Counted from the first letter of the stretch, positions 1-9,572 are shown. The stretch: 64,000 nucleotides of DNA from Dyella solisilvae (GCF_003351225.1 NZ_QQSY01000005.1:62001-126000), one strand, 5' to 3'. Translations and numbers: made by a program. Notes: generated by a model not told the origin, from the letters alone.

Positions 1-2
1 TC

Positions 3-2900
3 TTTGGCCAGGTCACCGCCGGCAGCGGCGAAACCGTGGAAATCAAAAGCACCACCGGCATCAGCCGTACGGTGACGGTCGACGGACACGGTCGCTACAA
101 CGCCACGGAATTGCCGCTGGGCAGCTACTCGGTGTCCCTGTTGCACGATGGCAAGGTGGTCGACGCCCGCAACGACATCAGTCTGCGCGTGGGTAGCGGC
201 ACGGAAGTCTCGTTCGAGAACGCGGCGGCCAAGAATCTCGGAGCGGTGAGCGTCACCGCCAATACGACGCCGCCGATCGACGTCACCAGCGTCGACTCGC
301 GCACCGTGATCACTGCGCAGGAGCTGACCCGGCTGCCGTTGGCGCGATCGGCCGAAGCCATTGCGCAGCTTGCGCCGGGTGTGACCAACAACAGCGGCGG
401 CTACACCGGACCGACCGGCCAGTCGCTGGTGAGCTTCGGCGGTTCGGCGGCCAGCGAGAACGCCTATTACATCAACGGCTTCAACACCACCGAGCCGCAA
501 CGCGGCCTGGGCGGCCTCACCCTGCCCTACGGCGCCATCGAACAGCAGGAAATCTACACCGGTGGATACAGCGCCCAGTACGGGCGATCCGACGGCGGCG
601 TGATCAACATGGTCGGCAAGCGTGGCACCAACGACTGGCATTTCGGCGGCCAGGTGAACTGGGAGCCGGAATTCGCCCAGGCTTCCGCCACCAACACGTA
701 CTACACCAACGGCCTGCCCGCCTCGCCGGTGGCCGGCAACCTGTACGCCCCCAACAGCAAGAACCGCCAGTGGACCACCACCTATGACGCCTACCTCGGC
801 GGCCCGCTGATCAAGGACAAGCTGTTCCTGTTCCTCGCTGCGGAGGCGGCCCGACAGGACGGCAACACCGTCAACGAAGTGTCCAACGCCAAGCCCTACG
901 TGAACTACCACTACAGTTTGCCCAAGTGGTACGCCAAGCTGGACTGGAACATCACCGACAGCAACATCCTGGAACTGACCGGCGCGTCGAACAAGCGCGA
1001 GACTTCCGGCACGATCTACAACTACAACTACGGCACGCTCACGCGCGGCAACTTCATCAACGACGACGATCGCACCAAGACCGGCGGCGACCTCTACACG
1101 GCGAAGTTCACCAGTTATGTGACCGACAGCCTTACCTTCACGGCCCTGTACGGCAAGATGAAGACGCTGAACTATGACGTGCCGGGCAATTACGACGGCA
1201 GCCTCACCTACCTCAGCGACATCCAGAACCAGAACCCGGCGCTCAATGGTGGCAACCCGGTCGGCAACAGCCAGGTGATCTCCTCGCTGTACAACCCCAA
1301 CCGCCACAACACCACCGACAACCTGCGCATCGACCTGAGCTACCAGCTGGGATCGCATACGCTCACTGCCGGCATCGACAACCAGAATTCACGGGCCATT
1401 GACCAGGGTAGCCAGACTTCCGGGCCGGGTTACTACTGGGACTACGCATACACCACCACGCCGACGGTGGCGCTCATTCCCAACCTTGGCGTGGGCGCGC
1501 CTGCCAATTATCCGGGCGGCGCCACCGGCTATTACGCCGTCCAGTACGTCAACAGCTCGATCGCCAGCGTGCGTTCCGCGCAGCGCGCGCAGTACATCGA
1601 AGACAAGTGGCAGGTCACCGATCGCTGGTTGCTCTCGCTGGGCCTGCGCAACGACCAGTTCACCGACTACAACGCCAACGGCGACGCCTATATCCGCCAG
1701 CGCAATGCGCAGTGGGCGCCCCGACTTGGCTTCAGCTGGGACGTGAACGGCGATTCCAGCTTCAAGGTCTACGGCAACGCCGGGCGTTATTACCTGGGCC
1801 TGCCGCTCAACCCTGCGCTCAATGCCGCCGGCGCCTACGTGGCCACCCAGCAGTACTTCACCTACACCGGCATCGCCGCCGACGGTACGCCGACCGGGCT
1901 GACGCCGTTCTCCAACCCGGTGTCGCCGAACAACACCTATGGCGTGCTGCCCGACCCGAAGACGGTGACGGCGCAGAACATCAAGCCCGAATACCAGGAT
2001 GAGTTCATCCTCGGCTTCACCAAGGCCATCGACGACCAGTGGGTGTACGGCGCCAAGTTGACCCAGCGCATCCTGCGCAGCGCAATTGACGATTACTGCG
2101 ATGTGCCCACCATCGAGAACAAGGCGGCTGCGCTGGGCTACAACGTCAGCGCCACCAACAGCTGCTACCTGATCAACCCCGGCAAGGCGAACACCTTCAC
2201 CGTGGCCGACACCAGCGGCGTCTATCGCAGCGTCACGCTGAGCAACGACGAAATGGGCTTCCCGGCGCTCAAGCGCAAGTACTACGCGCTGGAGACCTTC
2301 CTGGAGCACCCGTTCGATGGCCACTGGTACGGCAAGATCGACTACGTGTTCTCGCGTAGCTACGGCGATACCGAGGGCCAGCTGCGTTCGGACATCCGCC
2401 AGACGGCCGCGTCCACCAGCATCGACTGGGACTTCCCGGCCCTGATGTCCTCCAGCAATGGCGCGCAGAGCAACGACCACACGCACCAGATCAAGCTGTT
2501 CGGCTACTACCAGTTCACTCCGGAATGGCTGGTGTCGGGCAATGTCTCGGTGGTCTCGGGCAATCCGCGCAACTGCCTTGGCTATTACGGCCCCAACCAG
2601 ACCGACCCCGACGGCTATGGCAGCTATTACCACTGGTGCGGCGGCCAGCCCTCACCTCCGGGCACGCACCGCCTGCCGTGGAACAAGCAGGTCGACGTCG
2701 GCGCCACGTACCGGCCTGAATTCGCCGAACACAAGCTTGGCCTGTCGCTCAGCGTCTTCAACCTGTTCAACTCGCAGGCGATCCTCAACGCGTACCCGTA
2801 CTACCAGATCTCCCCGGGTACGCCCGACCCGCTCTACGGCTCAGCGGTGGTCCGGCAGCAGCCACGTTATGTGCGCCTGAGCGCCACCTACGACTACTGA
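3..2900 (+). CDS. TonB-dependent receptor with N-terminal carboxypeptidase-regulatory-like domain (5' partial)
   Basis: Outer-membrane active-transport receptor, substrate unknown. The reading frame is open from the left edge (first full codon at base 3), so the true start and signal peptide lie outside the window; the GTG at 36 is internal. The first ~65 visible residues look like a small beta-sandwich (CarboxypepD_reg-like: GRYNATELPLGSYSV). A plug domain follows (SAEAIAQLAPGV, YYINGFNTTEPQRG, YGAIEQQEIYTGGYSAQYG), then a long barrel rich in aromatic and Asn residues that ends in an aromatic residue (ATYDY). This Oar-like architecture is common in Xanthomonadales, where such receptors import diverse ligands. 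The thioredoxin-fold gene starts 112 bp downstream on the same strand. Family assignment is firm; ligand cannot be told. Confidence 0.93.
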   Translation, partial: FGQVTAGSGETVEIKSTTGISRTVTVDGHGRYNATELPLGSYSVSLLHDGKVVDARNDISLRVGSGTEVSFENAAAKNLGAVSVTANTTPPIDVTSVDSRTVITAQELTRLPLARSAEAIAQLAPGVTNNSGGYTGPTGQSLVSFGGSAASENAYYINGFNTTEPQRGLGGLTLPYGAIEQQEIYTGGYSAQYGRSDGGVINMVGKRGTNDWHFGGQVNWEPEFAQASATNTYYTNGLPASPVAGNLYAPNSKNRQWTTTYDAYLGGPLIKDKLFLFLAAEAARQDGNTVNEVSNAKPYVNYHYSLPKWYAKLDWNITDSNILELTGASNKRETSGTIYNYNYGTLTRGNFINDDDRTKTGGDLYTAKFTSYVTDSLTFTALYGKMKTLNYDVPGNYDGSLTYLSDIQNQNPALNGGNPVGNSQVISSLYNPNRHNTTDNLRIDLSYQLGSHTLTAGIDNQNSRAIDQGSQTSGPGYYWDYAYTTTPTVALIPNLGVGAPANYPGGATGYYAVQYVNSSIASVRSAQRAQYIEDKWQVTDRWLLSLGLRNDQFTDYNANGDAYIRQRNAQWAPRLGFSWDVNGDSSFKVYGNAGRYYLGLPLNPALNAAGAYVATQQYFTYTGIAADGTPTGLTPFSNPVSPNNTYGVLPDPKTVTAQNIKPEYQDEFILGFTKAIDDQWVYGAKLTQRILRSAIDDYCDVPTIENKAAALGYNVSATNSCYLINPGKANTFTVADTSGVYRSVTLSNDEMGFPALKRKYYALETFLEHPFDGHWYGKIDYVFSRSYGDTEGQLRSDIRQTAASTSIDWDFPALMSSSNGAQSNDHTHQIKLFGYYQFTPEWLVSGNVSVVSGNPRNCLGYYGPNQTDPDGYGSYYHWCGGQPSPPGTHRLPWNKQVDVGATYRPEFAEHKLGLSLSVFNLFNSQAILNAYPYYQISPGTPDPLYGSAVVRQQPRYVRLSATYDY

Positions 2901-3012
2901 ACCCGTCCGGGTGGCGGCGCGCCGTCGCTACCCACCGGATGACTGGCTTTCACTGCCGGTCATCCCACTTCTTCCCGATACCCGCACCGTCATCCAGCAA
3001 AGGCAAGCAACC

Positions 3013-4344
3013 ATGCAAACCCTGGCCCGACACCGGATTGCCTCCCTGACCTTCTCCCTGCTCTGTTCCCTGCTGCCTGCGGCGATGCTCCACGCCGCCG
3101 AAGAGAAGGAACCCACCACGATCGCTCAAGCGCTCCAGGCCTCGGCGCAGCAGCACCGTCCGGTGCTCGTCGATTTTCAGGCCGTGTGGTGCTACTCCTG
3201 CTACTACATGGCGAGCCATGTGCTTGGCGGCGCCGATTGGGATGAGGTGAAACGGAAGGCCATCGTGGTCGAGGCGGACGCCGATTCGCCGGACGGCCAG
3301 CTGTGGATGAAGAAGCTGAAGGTCTCGTTCCTGCCGAGCTACATCGTGCTCGACGCCAACGGCAACGAACTGGGGCGCGTCACCGCCGAACAGCCGCGCG
3401 AAAAATTCTATCCGCAGATCAACGCGGTTCTCGCGACTGGTAACACGCTGGACAGCCTCAAAATCAATGCGGCGAAGGGTTCCGTCGACGCAGTGGCCGG
3501 CGTGCTCGAGGCTTTCCAGGCGCGCGATGAAGGCGACGCCGGGCAGGCCTGGTTCGCGAGTCTGCCTCCCGCCTTGCAGCAACGGGCACACCAGCAGGGT
3601 CGCGTCACCCTGGCTCTAGACCAGCTTGCGCTGGCCAAGTCCGTCGAGGCTGCCGACAACCGCGGCATCATCGAGCACGCGCAGAAGGTGTTGTCGCAGG
3701 ACGTGGGTTGCTTGAGGCCCTATGTACTCGACCATCTGCTGGAGGCCAGCAGCAAGCTGCCCGAGGCACAGCGCAAAGCCGTACTGGCTCCGCAACGCCA
3801 GACCTTCGATCACTATCTCGACAGCCAGGTGCTGGTGACGAAACCGGCATGTGCCGACCAGCGCAGCGCCGTGGTCGCCAGCGCCGATCTCGACAAGGCT
3901 CTCGGCGACGCGACTGGCGAAGCCTCCGTGCTGGATCGGGCGATCCAGCTCACTCGCCAGCGACTGGGCAACCAGTTGGCCAGCGATCGCAATCTCGCCG
4001 ACAACCTGCGCGCTTACCTCGTTCGCGCCGGGCGCGCAGGCGAGCTGGATGACTACCAGCGCAAGCTGATCGCTGCCTATCCGAACGACTACGTCTACGC
4101 CTATCGATACGGACGCAGCCTGGTGGATGCAGGCAAGCCTGCCGACGCACTGCCGTATCTGGCTCAGGCTGCCGACAAGGCCTACGGCGCCAATCGGCTG
4201 GCCGTGGCGCTGCAGCAGGTGAAGGCCCTGAAAGCCCTGCATCGCGTCGACGATGCGAAAAAGATCGCCGGCGATGTCCTGGAAACCAATGGCCCCTGGT
4301 TCCCCAAGCAGGCTGCGGCCCTCAAAGCGGCCGTCAACGCCTGA
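3013..4344 (+). CDS. Secreted thioredoxin-fold protein with C-terminal helical repeat region
   Basis: A 443-residue protein probably exported to the periplasm: residues 1-29 form a signal peptide (basic start, hydrophobic core, cleavage near LHAAEE). A thioredoxin-like domain follows, with WCYSC at residues 59-63 (C60 and C63 as redox pair) and a cis-proline-like segment (VSFLPSYIVLD). The last ~270 residues are Ala/Leu/Gln-rich and probably helical TPR-like repeats. The open frame extends upstream to 2911, but the ATG at 3013 is preferred because the signal peptide begins there. It may reduce or chaperone envelope proteins and may be co-transcribed with the TonB receptor. A hairpin lies 10 bp after the stop. 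The exact role is unknown. Confidence 0.85.
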   Translation: MQTLARHRIASLTFSLLCSLLPAAMLHAAEEKEPTTIAQALQASAQQHRPVLVDFQAVWCYSCYYMASHVLGGADWDEVKRKAIVVEADADSPDGQLWMKKLKVSFLPSYIVLDANGNELGRVTAEQPREKFYPQINAVLATGNTLDSLKINAAKGSVDAVAGVLEAFQARDEGDAGQAWFASLPPALQQRAHQQGRVTLALDQLALAKSVEAADNRGIIEHAQKVLSQDVGCLRPYVLDHLLEASSKLPEAQRKAVLAPQRQTFDHYLDSQVLVTKPACADQRSAVVASADLDKALGDATGEASVLDRAIQLTRQRLGNQLASDRNLADNLRAYLVRAGRAGELDDYQRKLIAAYPNDYVYAYRYGRSLVDAGKPADALPYLAQAADKAYGANRLAVALQQVKALKALHRVDDAKKIAGDVLETNGPWFPKQAAALKAAVNA

Positions 4345-4354
4345 TGTCGCCACA

Positions 4355-4390
4355 ACGCCGATCGCGCCGATCATGTGGCGCGATCGGCGT
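4355..4390 (+). terminator. Stem-loop after the thioredoxin-fold gene
   Basis: A perfect 14-bp inverted repeat (acgccgatcgcgcc / ggcgcgatcggcgt) with an 8-base loop, starting 10 bp after the stop codon. No T-tract follows, so it may be a weak terminator or an RNA 3'-end stabiliser. The rest of 4391-4598 holds nothing I can support. Confidence 0.6.
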
Positions 4391-4598
4391 CATCGATATC
4401 GGTCACTAAACGAACTCAGCGCTCCGCTGTCCTTGCGCGCGAGCAACGACAGCCAGTCGTGGCGACACTCGCTTGCCCGGGAGTCGCGCCACACCTCCCG
4501 TCCAGCCGCCGGCTGACGTACAGCCCGGGACATTCGCCGGGTCAAGTCATGGCGAGCGGTAGCAGAGAGGTGCTCAGCCGCCCTGCTTCATTCGGCGA

Positions 4599-4856
4599 TC
4601 AGCGAGTGAACTGAGCCAGCAACTGCTCCAGCTCCTGGCGCATCGCATCCATGCGCGCCAAGGCCTCGTCGCGCTCACGCACCACTTCCGCGTACATCGC
4701 GGCAGGCACCGCATGCATTGAAACCACCTTCTTCCTGGCTCGGTAACGACGGGCCCGCTCGGCTGCGCTCAATGCATCCACCTTGCGCGGCCGACCGCGA
4801 CTGCGCTTGAACGCCAGCGGCAAAGAAAGGGTTCCGGGATCAAGGGGGTCAACCAT
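4599..4856 (-). CDS. Small basic AT-hook-like protein of unknown function
   Basis: An 85-residue protein. Residues ~18-45 are strongly basic and contain an AT-hook-like core (RGRPRK) followed by AERARRYRARKK. The C-terminal half (residues ~50-85) is an alpha-helical, coiled-coil-like segment (VVRERDEALARMDAMRQELEQ). A strong ribosome site (aggagg, 7 bases before ATG) and a sigma70-like promoter upstream support a real gene although it is short. The composition suggests a nucleoid- or DNA-binding accessory protein that dimerises through the helix; this is inference. It is transcribed against both flanking genes and stands alone. No close family is recognised. Confidence 0.7.
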   Translation of the reverse strand: MVDPLDPGTLSLPLAFKRSRGRPRKVDALSAAERARRYRARKKVVSMHAVPAAMYAEVVRERDEALARMDAMRQELEQLLAQFTR

Positions 4857-4882
4857 GGCGCATCCTCCTGAAGGTCGTGCTT

Positions 4883-4912
4883 ATTTTACGTGACGTCACA
4901 CTAAATATGCAA
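4883..4912 (-). promoter_or_regulatory. Promoter of the AT-hook-like gene with embedded palindrome
   Basis: On the minus strand TTGCAT (4907-4912) is followed after 18 bases by TAAAAT (4883-4888). A perfect 10-bp palindrome GTGACGTCAC (4890-4899) sits inside the spacer, where a bound repressor would block RNA polymerase. The start codon is 27 bp downstream of the -10 box. Seen by eye; not tested. Confidence 0.5.
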
Positions 4913-5104
4913 GCGGAATTTCCATGAAATTCAATGTTTATGAGCCTCTAGCTGAGGGACTTGAGGAACCTGAATGTTGTCCGCCAGGCGGCCCGTGCGT
5001 TCACGCGCCAAGGAACCAGCCGCCGCTACCGTGATTTCCAGGGCGACGCCGGAATGCCCGCCCGACACGGCGTCGAGCGCCCACGCACCATGGGGAAGCG
5101 GAAG

Positions 5105-5788
5105 ATGGAATCGCTCTACGAGCTGTCATCGCGGACGATGCGCCGCGTGTACGACGCCAGGATCAAGACCCCATCGGTGCTGGACGCCGAGACCTACTTC
5201 CCCGATGCACCGACGTTCCAGGCGGCCTGGCCACAGATCCGCCGGGAGGCGCTCGCCGTGCTGGCCAACGCGCCATCGATTCCGCGCTTCCACGAGATCA
5301 TGCCGACCCAGGCCGATCTCTCAGCCAATGACGGCAAGGATTGGCGCATGTACCTGCTGAAGGTCTATGGGCAGCCCGTGCGCTCGCACCTGGCCGCCTG
5401 CCCGGTGCTGGCGAGCCTTCTCGAAGCCGCGCCGGACGTGCTGTCGGCCACCCTGTCATACCTGGCGCCGCACAAACACATCCCACGGCACTCTGGCCCA
5501 TTCCGGGGAATCCTGCGCTATCAACTGAACCTGGAGGCGCCGCCCGGTGTCGACGGCCAGCCGGGCGCCACGCTGTGGCTGGCCGGTGAGGAATATCGAC
5601 TCGCCGAGGGCGAGTCACTGCTGTGGGACGACACCTATCCACACGAGGTCTGGAACCGCAGCGACCGTATACGCATCGCCCTGCTGCTGGATGTGCGCCG
5701 CCCCGCCATGCCGCTGGAGCTGCGCATGCTTTCCCGCGCCGTTACCACGGGCGTCGGCATGGTCGCCCGCTGGCGCGGACTGGACTAG
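5105..5788 (+). CDS. Aspartyl/asparaginyl beta-hydroxylase-like dioxygenase
   Basis: A predicted 2-oxoglutarate/Fe(II) oxygenase of the AspH/LpxO-like family, 227 residues. The two iron-binding histidines of the family are visible: H129 in PRHSGP and H180 in YPHEVWN. Arg at the end of RIRIALLLDVRRP fits the oxoglutarate-binding region. The usual RMHLGL strand is changed to LRYQLNL. The ATG at 5105 is preferred: ggggaag lies 7 bases upstream. An alternative ATG is at 5090, and the frame stays open to 4961. Family members hydroxylate protein side chains or lipid A acyl chains (LpxO); the substrate here is undetermined. It converges on the dps gene. Confidence 0.85.
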   Translation: MESLYELSSRTMRRVYDARIKTPSVLDAETYFPDAPTFQAAWPQIRREALAVLANAPSIPRFHEIMPTQADLSANDGKDWRMYLLKVYGQPVRSHLAACPVLASLLEAAPDVLSATLSYLAPHKHIPRHSGPFRGILRYQLNLEAPPGVDGQPGATLWLAGEEYRLAEGESLLWDDTYPHEVWNRSDRIRIALLLDVRRPAMPLELRMLSRAVTTGVGMVARWRGLD

Positions 5789-5874
5789 GACGACAGGCCG
5801 ACCGCACGGCCCGAGCCAATTCGACTCGACGAAGGCGCAGTTGGCGATCCCCTGCGCCTTCGCCCTGGCGTCGA

Positions 5875-6393
5875 TCAGGCGTGCCGACTGGTCTCGAACA
5901 GGAACCACACGCGGCGCTCCGCCTCGTCGATCCAGTTCTCCAGCAGGCTGGCCGTGGCCACGTCGCCATGCTCATCGCACAATCCGTGGGTGGCGCGCAT
6001 GAAGCCGGCCAACTGGATATTGTCCTCCCGAAGCTCGGCCAGCATGTCGTCGGGCGTGACGAAGTCCGCGTCGTTGTCGAGCAGGCGACGAAGGCGCGCG
6101 GCATGACCCAGCGAACGCAAGGTCGTACCGCCCAGCTTGCGCACACGCTCGGCGATGGGGTCGACGGTGGCGTAGATCTCGTCCGACTGTTCGTCCAGCA
6201 ACAGGTGATAGTCGCGGAAATACGGGCCGGACATGTGCCAGTGGAAGTTCTTGGTCTTCAGGTACAGCGCGAGCACGTCGGCCAGCAAGGCGTTGAGCTC
6301 GGCGGAAATGTCCCGGGTGGCGTCAGCGCCCAGCGGCGTGGGCGTATTGAGGGCGGCCTTGCGGCGTTCCTTGGTCTTGCTTGCATCACTCAT
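5875..6393 (-). CDS. dps: Dps family DNA-protection/ferritin-like protein
   Basis: A 172-residue Dps: a dodecameric ferroxidase that stores iron and shields DNA during starvation and oxidative stress. The inter-subunit ferroxidase motif is clear (KNFHWHMSGPYF, then YHLLLDEQSDEIY), giving the His, Asp and Glu ligands. The N-terminus has a Lys/Arg-rich tail (KTKERRKAA) typical of DNA-binding Dps forms. It is the last gene of a minus-strand series and lies 44 bp downstream of the DUF1275 gene. Length and motifs match the family well. Confidence 0.95.
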   Translation of the reverse strand: MSDASKTKERRKAALNTPTPLGADATRDISAELNALLADVLALYLKTKNFHWHMSGPYFRDYHLLLDEQSDEIYATVDPIAERVRKLGGTTLRSLGHAARLRRLLDNDADFVTPDDMLAELREDNIQLAGFMRATHGLCDEHGDVATASLLENWIDEAERRVWFLFETSRHA

Positions 6394-6437
6394 CAGGGGT
6401 CTCCTTTAGCCTGCGTGTGGGATGGGATCGAAGAGGA

Positions 6438-7130
6438 TTACTTCGCAGGAGCATCCACGGCGGCATCGTCGTGGCGCAGATAGGCCATCAGGGCCAGCAC
6501 GGGCGGCACGGCGAAACACCACATGCTGGTGAACGCGTACAGCAGCGCCCCGAGCGCGCAACCGATCGCAAACGCCAGCACCGCCAGGCTCATGCGCAGC
6601 AACCGCACATTCACCGTGCTCGACTGTTCGAGGCTGACGCCATGCAGGCGGTCGGCGAGATCCAGCATGATCTGCGTGGTCGTGCCGGTCATCAGCGTGG
6701 AGGGTGGCGCGCTGCCCAGATGGACACGGTGCACCGCATTCTGGATCGCCATGGCGCTGACCAGCGTCATGCCGGTCAACGTGGACATCCAGCTATCCCC
6801 CTGGCCGAACGGTCCGTGGTAGAGCGCCATGCACGCCGCCGCGACAAGAAGGACGAGCTTCAGCAGCAACAGGCTCTGCACCACCGGCCGACCTTGCGCG
6901 ATCAGGCGATAACGCAGCAGTCGCGCGCCCATCACCACCAGGCAGAACACCGGCAGCGCCAGCAGTTTGGCGATGATGCCTGAGGCGCCCGTCACCAGCG
7001 CGGCGCCGATGGTGACGAAGTTGCCGGTGACATGCGCGGTGAACAGCCCATGGAGGGCGAGGAAGCCGGCGGTGTCGACGTACCCCGCGTTCACGCTGAG
7101 GATGGTCGGCAGTAGGGGCTTGTCGGACAT
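6438..7130 (-). CDS. DUF1275 (YoaK-like) membrane protein
   Basis: A 230-residue inner-membrane protein with about six hydrophobic segments. The family signature is visible near the N-terminus (NAGYVDTAGFLALHGLFTAHVTGN) and again in the middle (GMTLVSAMAIQNAVHRVHLG, followed by STLMTGTTTQIM). DUF1275 proteins are common but their transport or signalling role is unknown. The gene lies 31 bp after the porin gene and 44 bp before dps, all on the minus strand, so co-transcription is plausible. Confidence 0.9.
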   Translation of the reverse strand: MSDKPLLPTILSVNAGYVDTAGFLALHGLFTAHVTGNFVTIGAALVTGASGIIAKLLALPVFCLVVMGARLLRYRLIAQGRPVVQSLLLLKLVLLVAAACMALYHGPFGQGDSWMSTLTGMTLVSAMAIQNAVHRVHLGSAPPSTLMTGTTTQIMLDLADRLHGVSLEQSSTVNVRLLRMSLAVLAFAIGCALGALLYAFTSMWCFAVPPVLALMAYLRHDDAAVDAPAK

Positions 7131-7161
7131 GCGATTGCCGGTCCTCTCCGATGCCTGGGTA

Positions 7162-8643
7162 TCACCACATGAACTTCAGCTCGACGCCAAGATAGTCGCC
7201 ATCGCGCCCGCCCACCGCGCGGATAGCCTTGCCGACATCAAAATGCACAGCTTCCACCGCGCCGGTGAAGTTGGCGTTGAAGGCATAGTCGGCGCGCACC
7301 TGGCCGTACACGCCGGTCCAACGCCCACCCTCCCCGGCCGTGCCGGCCAGGGGGATATTGGGTTGCACGTAGATGGCGTCGCCCGTGGTCTGCCGCCACT
7401 GGAAGCCCACGGCGCCCATCAGGGTCAGGCCCGGCGCCGGCCCGACGGTAAGACTGGGCTTCACGTGCAGCAGATTGGTATAGCCGGTGAACCCCGCCAG
7501 CGTGAAGTAATAGCCGTTGGGAAACAGCGGATTGAAGGTGCCGAGCACGCCATCGTTGCGGTGGCGGTCGCCCGAGGCCGCATCCAGCTGCAAGCCCAGG
7601 CGCGGATGCCAGCCGACGGATTCCAGGGTCACGCCAGCGCGGGCGCCCGCGCCCCAGGCCTGGATGTCCTCGTTGCCGACGTGGCCACGCTGCAGCATGC
7701 CTTCGACGTCCCAGTCGAGCGGCGCAGCCGTACCGGCGAAGCGCATGTCATAGACGTCCCGCCGCTCGTCGCCGACGGCGTCCAGGTAGTGCGCATTGTC
7801 GCGGCTGTACAGCGAATAGTAGGCGGACAGTTCGTCATGCCCCCACAGCAACCGCTCCACGCGCAGCGTGCTGAAACGGAAATGGCTGTTGGAGGTATCG
7901 TCGAACGGGTGCTCGTCCTTGTATTGCACGGGCTGGCTGATGAAGCCGATGAAGCGCCAGACACCGGTCTCCCAGTCCGCCCACAACGCGTCGAATGACT
8001 GCCGCACGTTCGGGCCGTCGCGCAGGGATACGAAGCGCTGCAGGTCGAAGGCGAAATCCTGACGCCCTACCCGCGCCTTGAACGTGCCCGAGTCGAACTG
8101 CCGGACGTAAGCCACGAAGGCCATCCGAAGATCCCAGGGGTTGCGATCCGCGCCACCGATGACCTGCTTGTTCACGGTGCGCGCATCTTCCACCTGCACG
8201 AAGGCTTGCCAGTATTGCGCGAAGCGCAGGTCCATATGCAGCTGGAAACGTTGCAGCAGGTAGGTGTTGTTGGGCACGCCGCCGACGCCAAAGCTCGCCG
8301 CATCGGACATTTCCGCCCGCTCGCGCAGGTTCACGCCGAACGACAGATACGTGTGTGGATCATCCGCACTCAGTGCGATGTACTTCAGCGCGTCGCCCCA
8401 TTGCGTGCGGAGGGCCGGATCGGCCAGCACCGACCAGTCTTCCTGCCAACGATTGCTGCGCAGGATCGGGCGGGTGGCCTGGTCCTGCGCCGGCGTGGCG
8501 TTGGTGGATTCAGTGGCCGCATCCTGTGATCTGAGCGGCCGTGACGCCAGGCAGCCCCCCAACACCAGCGCCACGCTGGCCGCCCAGCCGAACAACGTGG
8601 CGATGGCGTGCGTCGCGCCGCTCGGCGACGCCGCGGGATGCAT
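7162..8643 (-). CDS. Alginate-export (AlgE-like) family outer-membrane porin
   Basis: A 493-residue protein with an N-terminal signal sequence (hydrophobic stretch around residues 18-35, cleavage near SRPLRSQDA) and a long beta-barrel typical of the Alginate_exp family: YLSFGVNLRERAEM, LLQRFQLHMDLRF, VQVEDARTV, ARVGRQDFAFDLQRFVS, and an aromatic terminus (VELKFMW). Many members are not alginate exporters but general porins for organic substrates. Only 2 bp separate it from the upstream VOC gene, so the two are probably translated together. Context suggests passage of the substrate of the neighbouring hydrolases (inference). Confidence 0.88.
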   Translation of the reverse strand: MHPAASPSGATHAIATLFGWAASVALVLGGCLASRPLRSQDAATESTNATPAQDQATRPILRSNRWQEDWSVLADPALRTQWGDALKYIALSADDPHTYLSFGVNLRERAEMSDAASFGVGGVPNNTYLLQRFQLHMDLRFAQYWQAFVQVEDARTVNKQVIGGADRNPWDLRMAFVAYVRQFDSGTFKARVGRQDFAFDLQRFVSLRDGPNVRQSFDALWADWETGVWRFIGFISQPVQYKDEHPFDDTSNSHFRFSTLRVERLLWGHDELSAYYSLYSRDNAHYLDAVGDERRDVYDMRFAGTAAPLDWDVEGMLQRGHVGNEDIQAWGAGARAGVTLESVGWHPRLGLQLDAASGDRHRNDGVLGTFNPLFPNGYYFTLAGFTGYTNLLHVKPSLTVGPAPGLTLMGAVGFQWRQTTGDAIYVQPNIPLAGTAGEGGRWTGVYGQVRADYAFNANFTGAVEAVHFDVGKAIRAVGGRDGDYLGVELKFMW

Positions 8644-8645
8644 TA

Positions 8646-9572
8646 TCAGGGGCCGGTAAGGGCATGGATCTCCGCCACGTAGCCACCCGGAAAGAGCACG
8701 AAGGCTGAGTTGCGCCCGGAGCTGTAGAACGGTTCAACCAATACCTTGGCGCCGCTTGCCCTGGCCTTTTCCAGGGTGCTGGACAGGTCCGCCACCTCAT
8801 AACCGGTCACTTCGCGGCCATGGGGATAAGGCAGGTGACCATCGGTCACAAACACCGACACGTTGCCGAAGTTCGAAGCGATGCGCGCGTGGCGATACGT
8901 ATCGTTCGGGCGACCGATCTCCGCGCCGTGCGCCTTGGTGTCATCGGCCACGAGGTTGCCGTGCGAGAACTTCAGGAAGGCGTTGATGAAGTCATCCGCT
9001 CGGTCGGCCGAGACATACACCCGATTCTCGGGAACCGCCTGGAACGGCTCGTAGCTCGGCGACGTGGTGTGTGAATACAGCTGCATGTTCACGCCGCCCG
9101 GAAACTGGACGACCGCATCGCGGCCGATCGGATCGGGGAACGTCGACACCAGCACATCGGCGCCCGCGGCGCGCGCCGCGGCAACCGCCTCGTCGACATC
9201 GGTCACCATGTAGCCGGTGCGTTCGGCGCCAAAGGGATACGGGACCGGCGTCTTGAAGGCGAACAGCGACACGGTGCCTACCGGGGTCTGCAGCAGCTGC
9301 GAGGTCGTGCTGCTTGGCGTGGGTGTTACCGTCGCCACCACCTGCTTGGTGCTCTGGCCGCCGAAGGTACCGAGGAAAGCCTTCACGAAGTGATCGACGT
9401 CAGCCGGCTCCACGTAGACATGGGTGGTGCTGTACTGCGGCGCGGTGGCGACGGTGGACGAGGACGCCGGCGCCGTGTCCTGCGCCCGGACGCCGCCAGA
9501 GATGGCAAGCAACACGAAACCGGGCAGCAACAGGTGGCGCGCCAAAGTCCTGAGATTCGAGATGATGCGCAT
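8646..9572 (-). CDS. Secreted double-VOC (glyoxalase-fold) protein
   Basis: A 308-residue protein. Residues 1-30 form a signal peptide (hydrophobic LLLPGFVLLAISGGV, cleavage near RAQD), so it acts in the periplasm. Two successive VOC modules are visible: residues ~50-170 (YVEPADVDHFVKAFLGTFGG ... GVNMQLYSH) and ~180-305 (VYVSADRADDFINAFLKFSHG ... GYVAEIHALTG). They end in similar His/Glu-containing strands that could bind metal. VOC enzymes include glyoxalases, dioxygenases and resistance proteins; the reaction here cannot be deduced. It sits directly before the porin gene and 68 bp after doxX. Confidence 0.85.
   Translation of the reverse strand: MRIISNLRTLARHLLLPGFVLLAISGGVRAQDTAPASSSTVATAPQYSTTHVYVEPADVDHFVKAFLGTFGGQSTKQVVATVTPTPSSTTSQLLQTPVGTVSLFAFKTPVPYPFGAERTGYMVTDVDEAVAAARAAGADVLVSTFPDPIGRDAVVQFPGGVNMQLYSHTTSPSYEPFQAVPENRVYVSADRADDFINAFLKFSHGNLVADDTKAHGAEIGRPNDTYRHARIASNFGNVSVFVTDGHLPYPHGREVTGYEVADLSSTLEKARASGAKVLVEPFYSSGRNSAFVLFPGGYVAEIHALTGP

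Noticed and set aside
36-38. GTG as the start of the TonB receptor
   Set aside because: The frame is open to the window edge and the residues before it continue the N-terminal beta-sandwich; the real start is outside.
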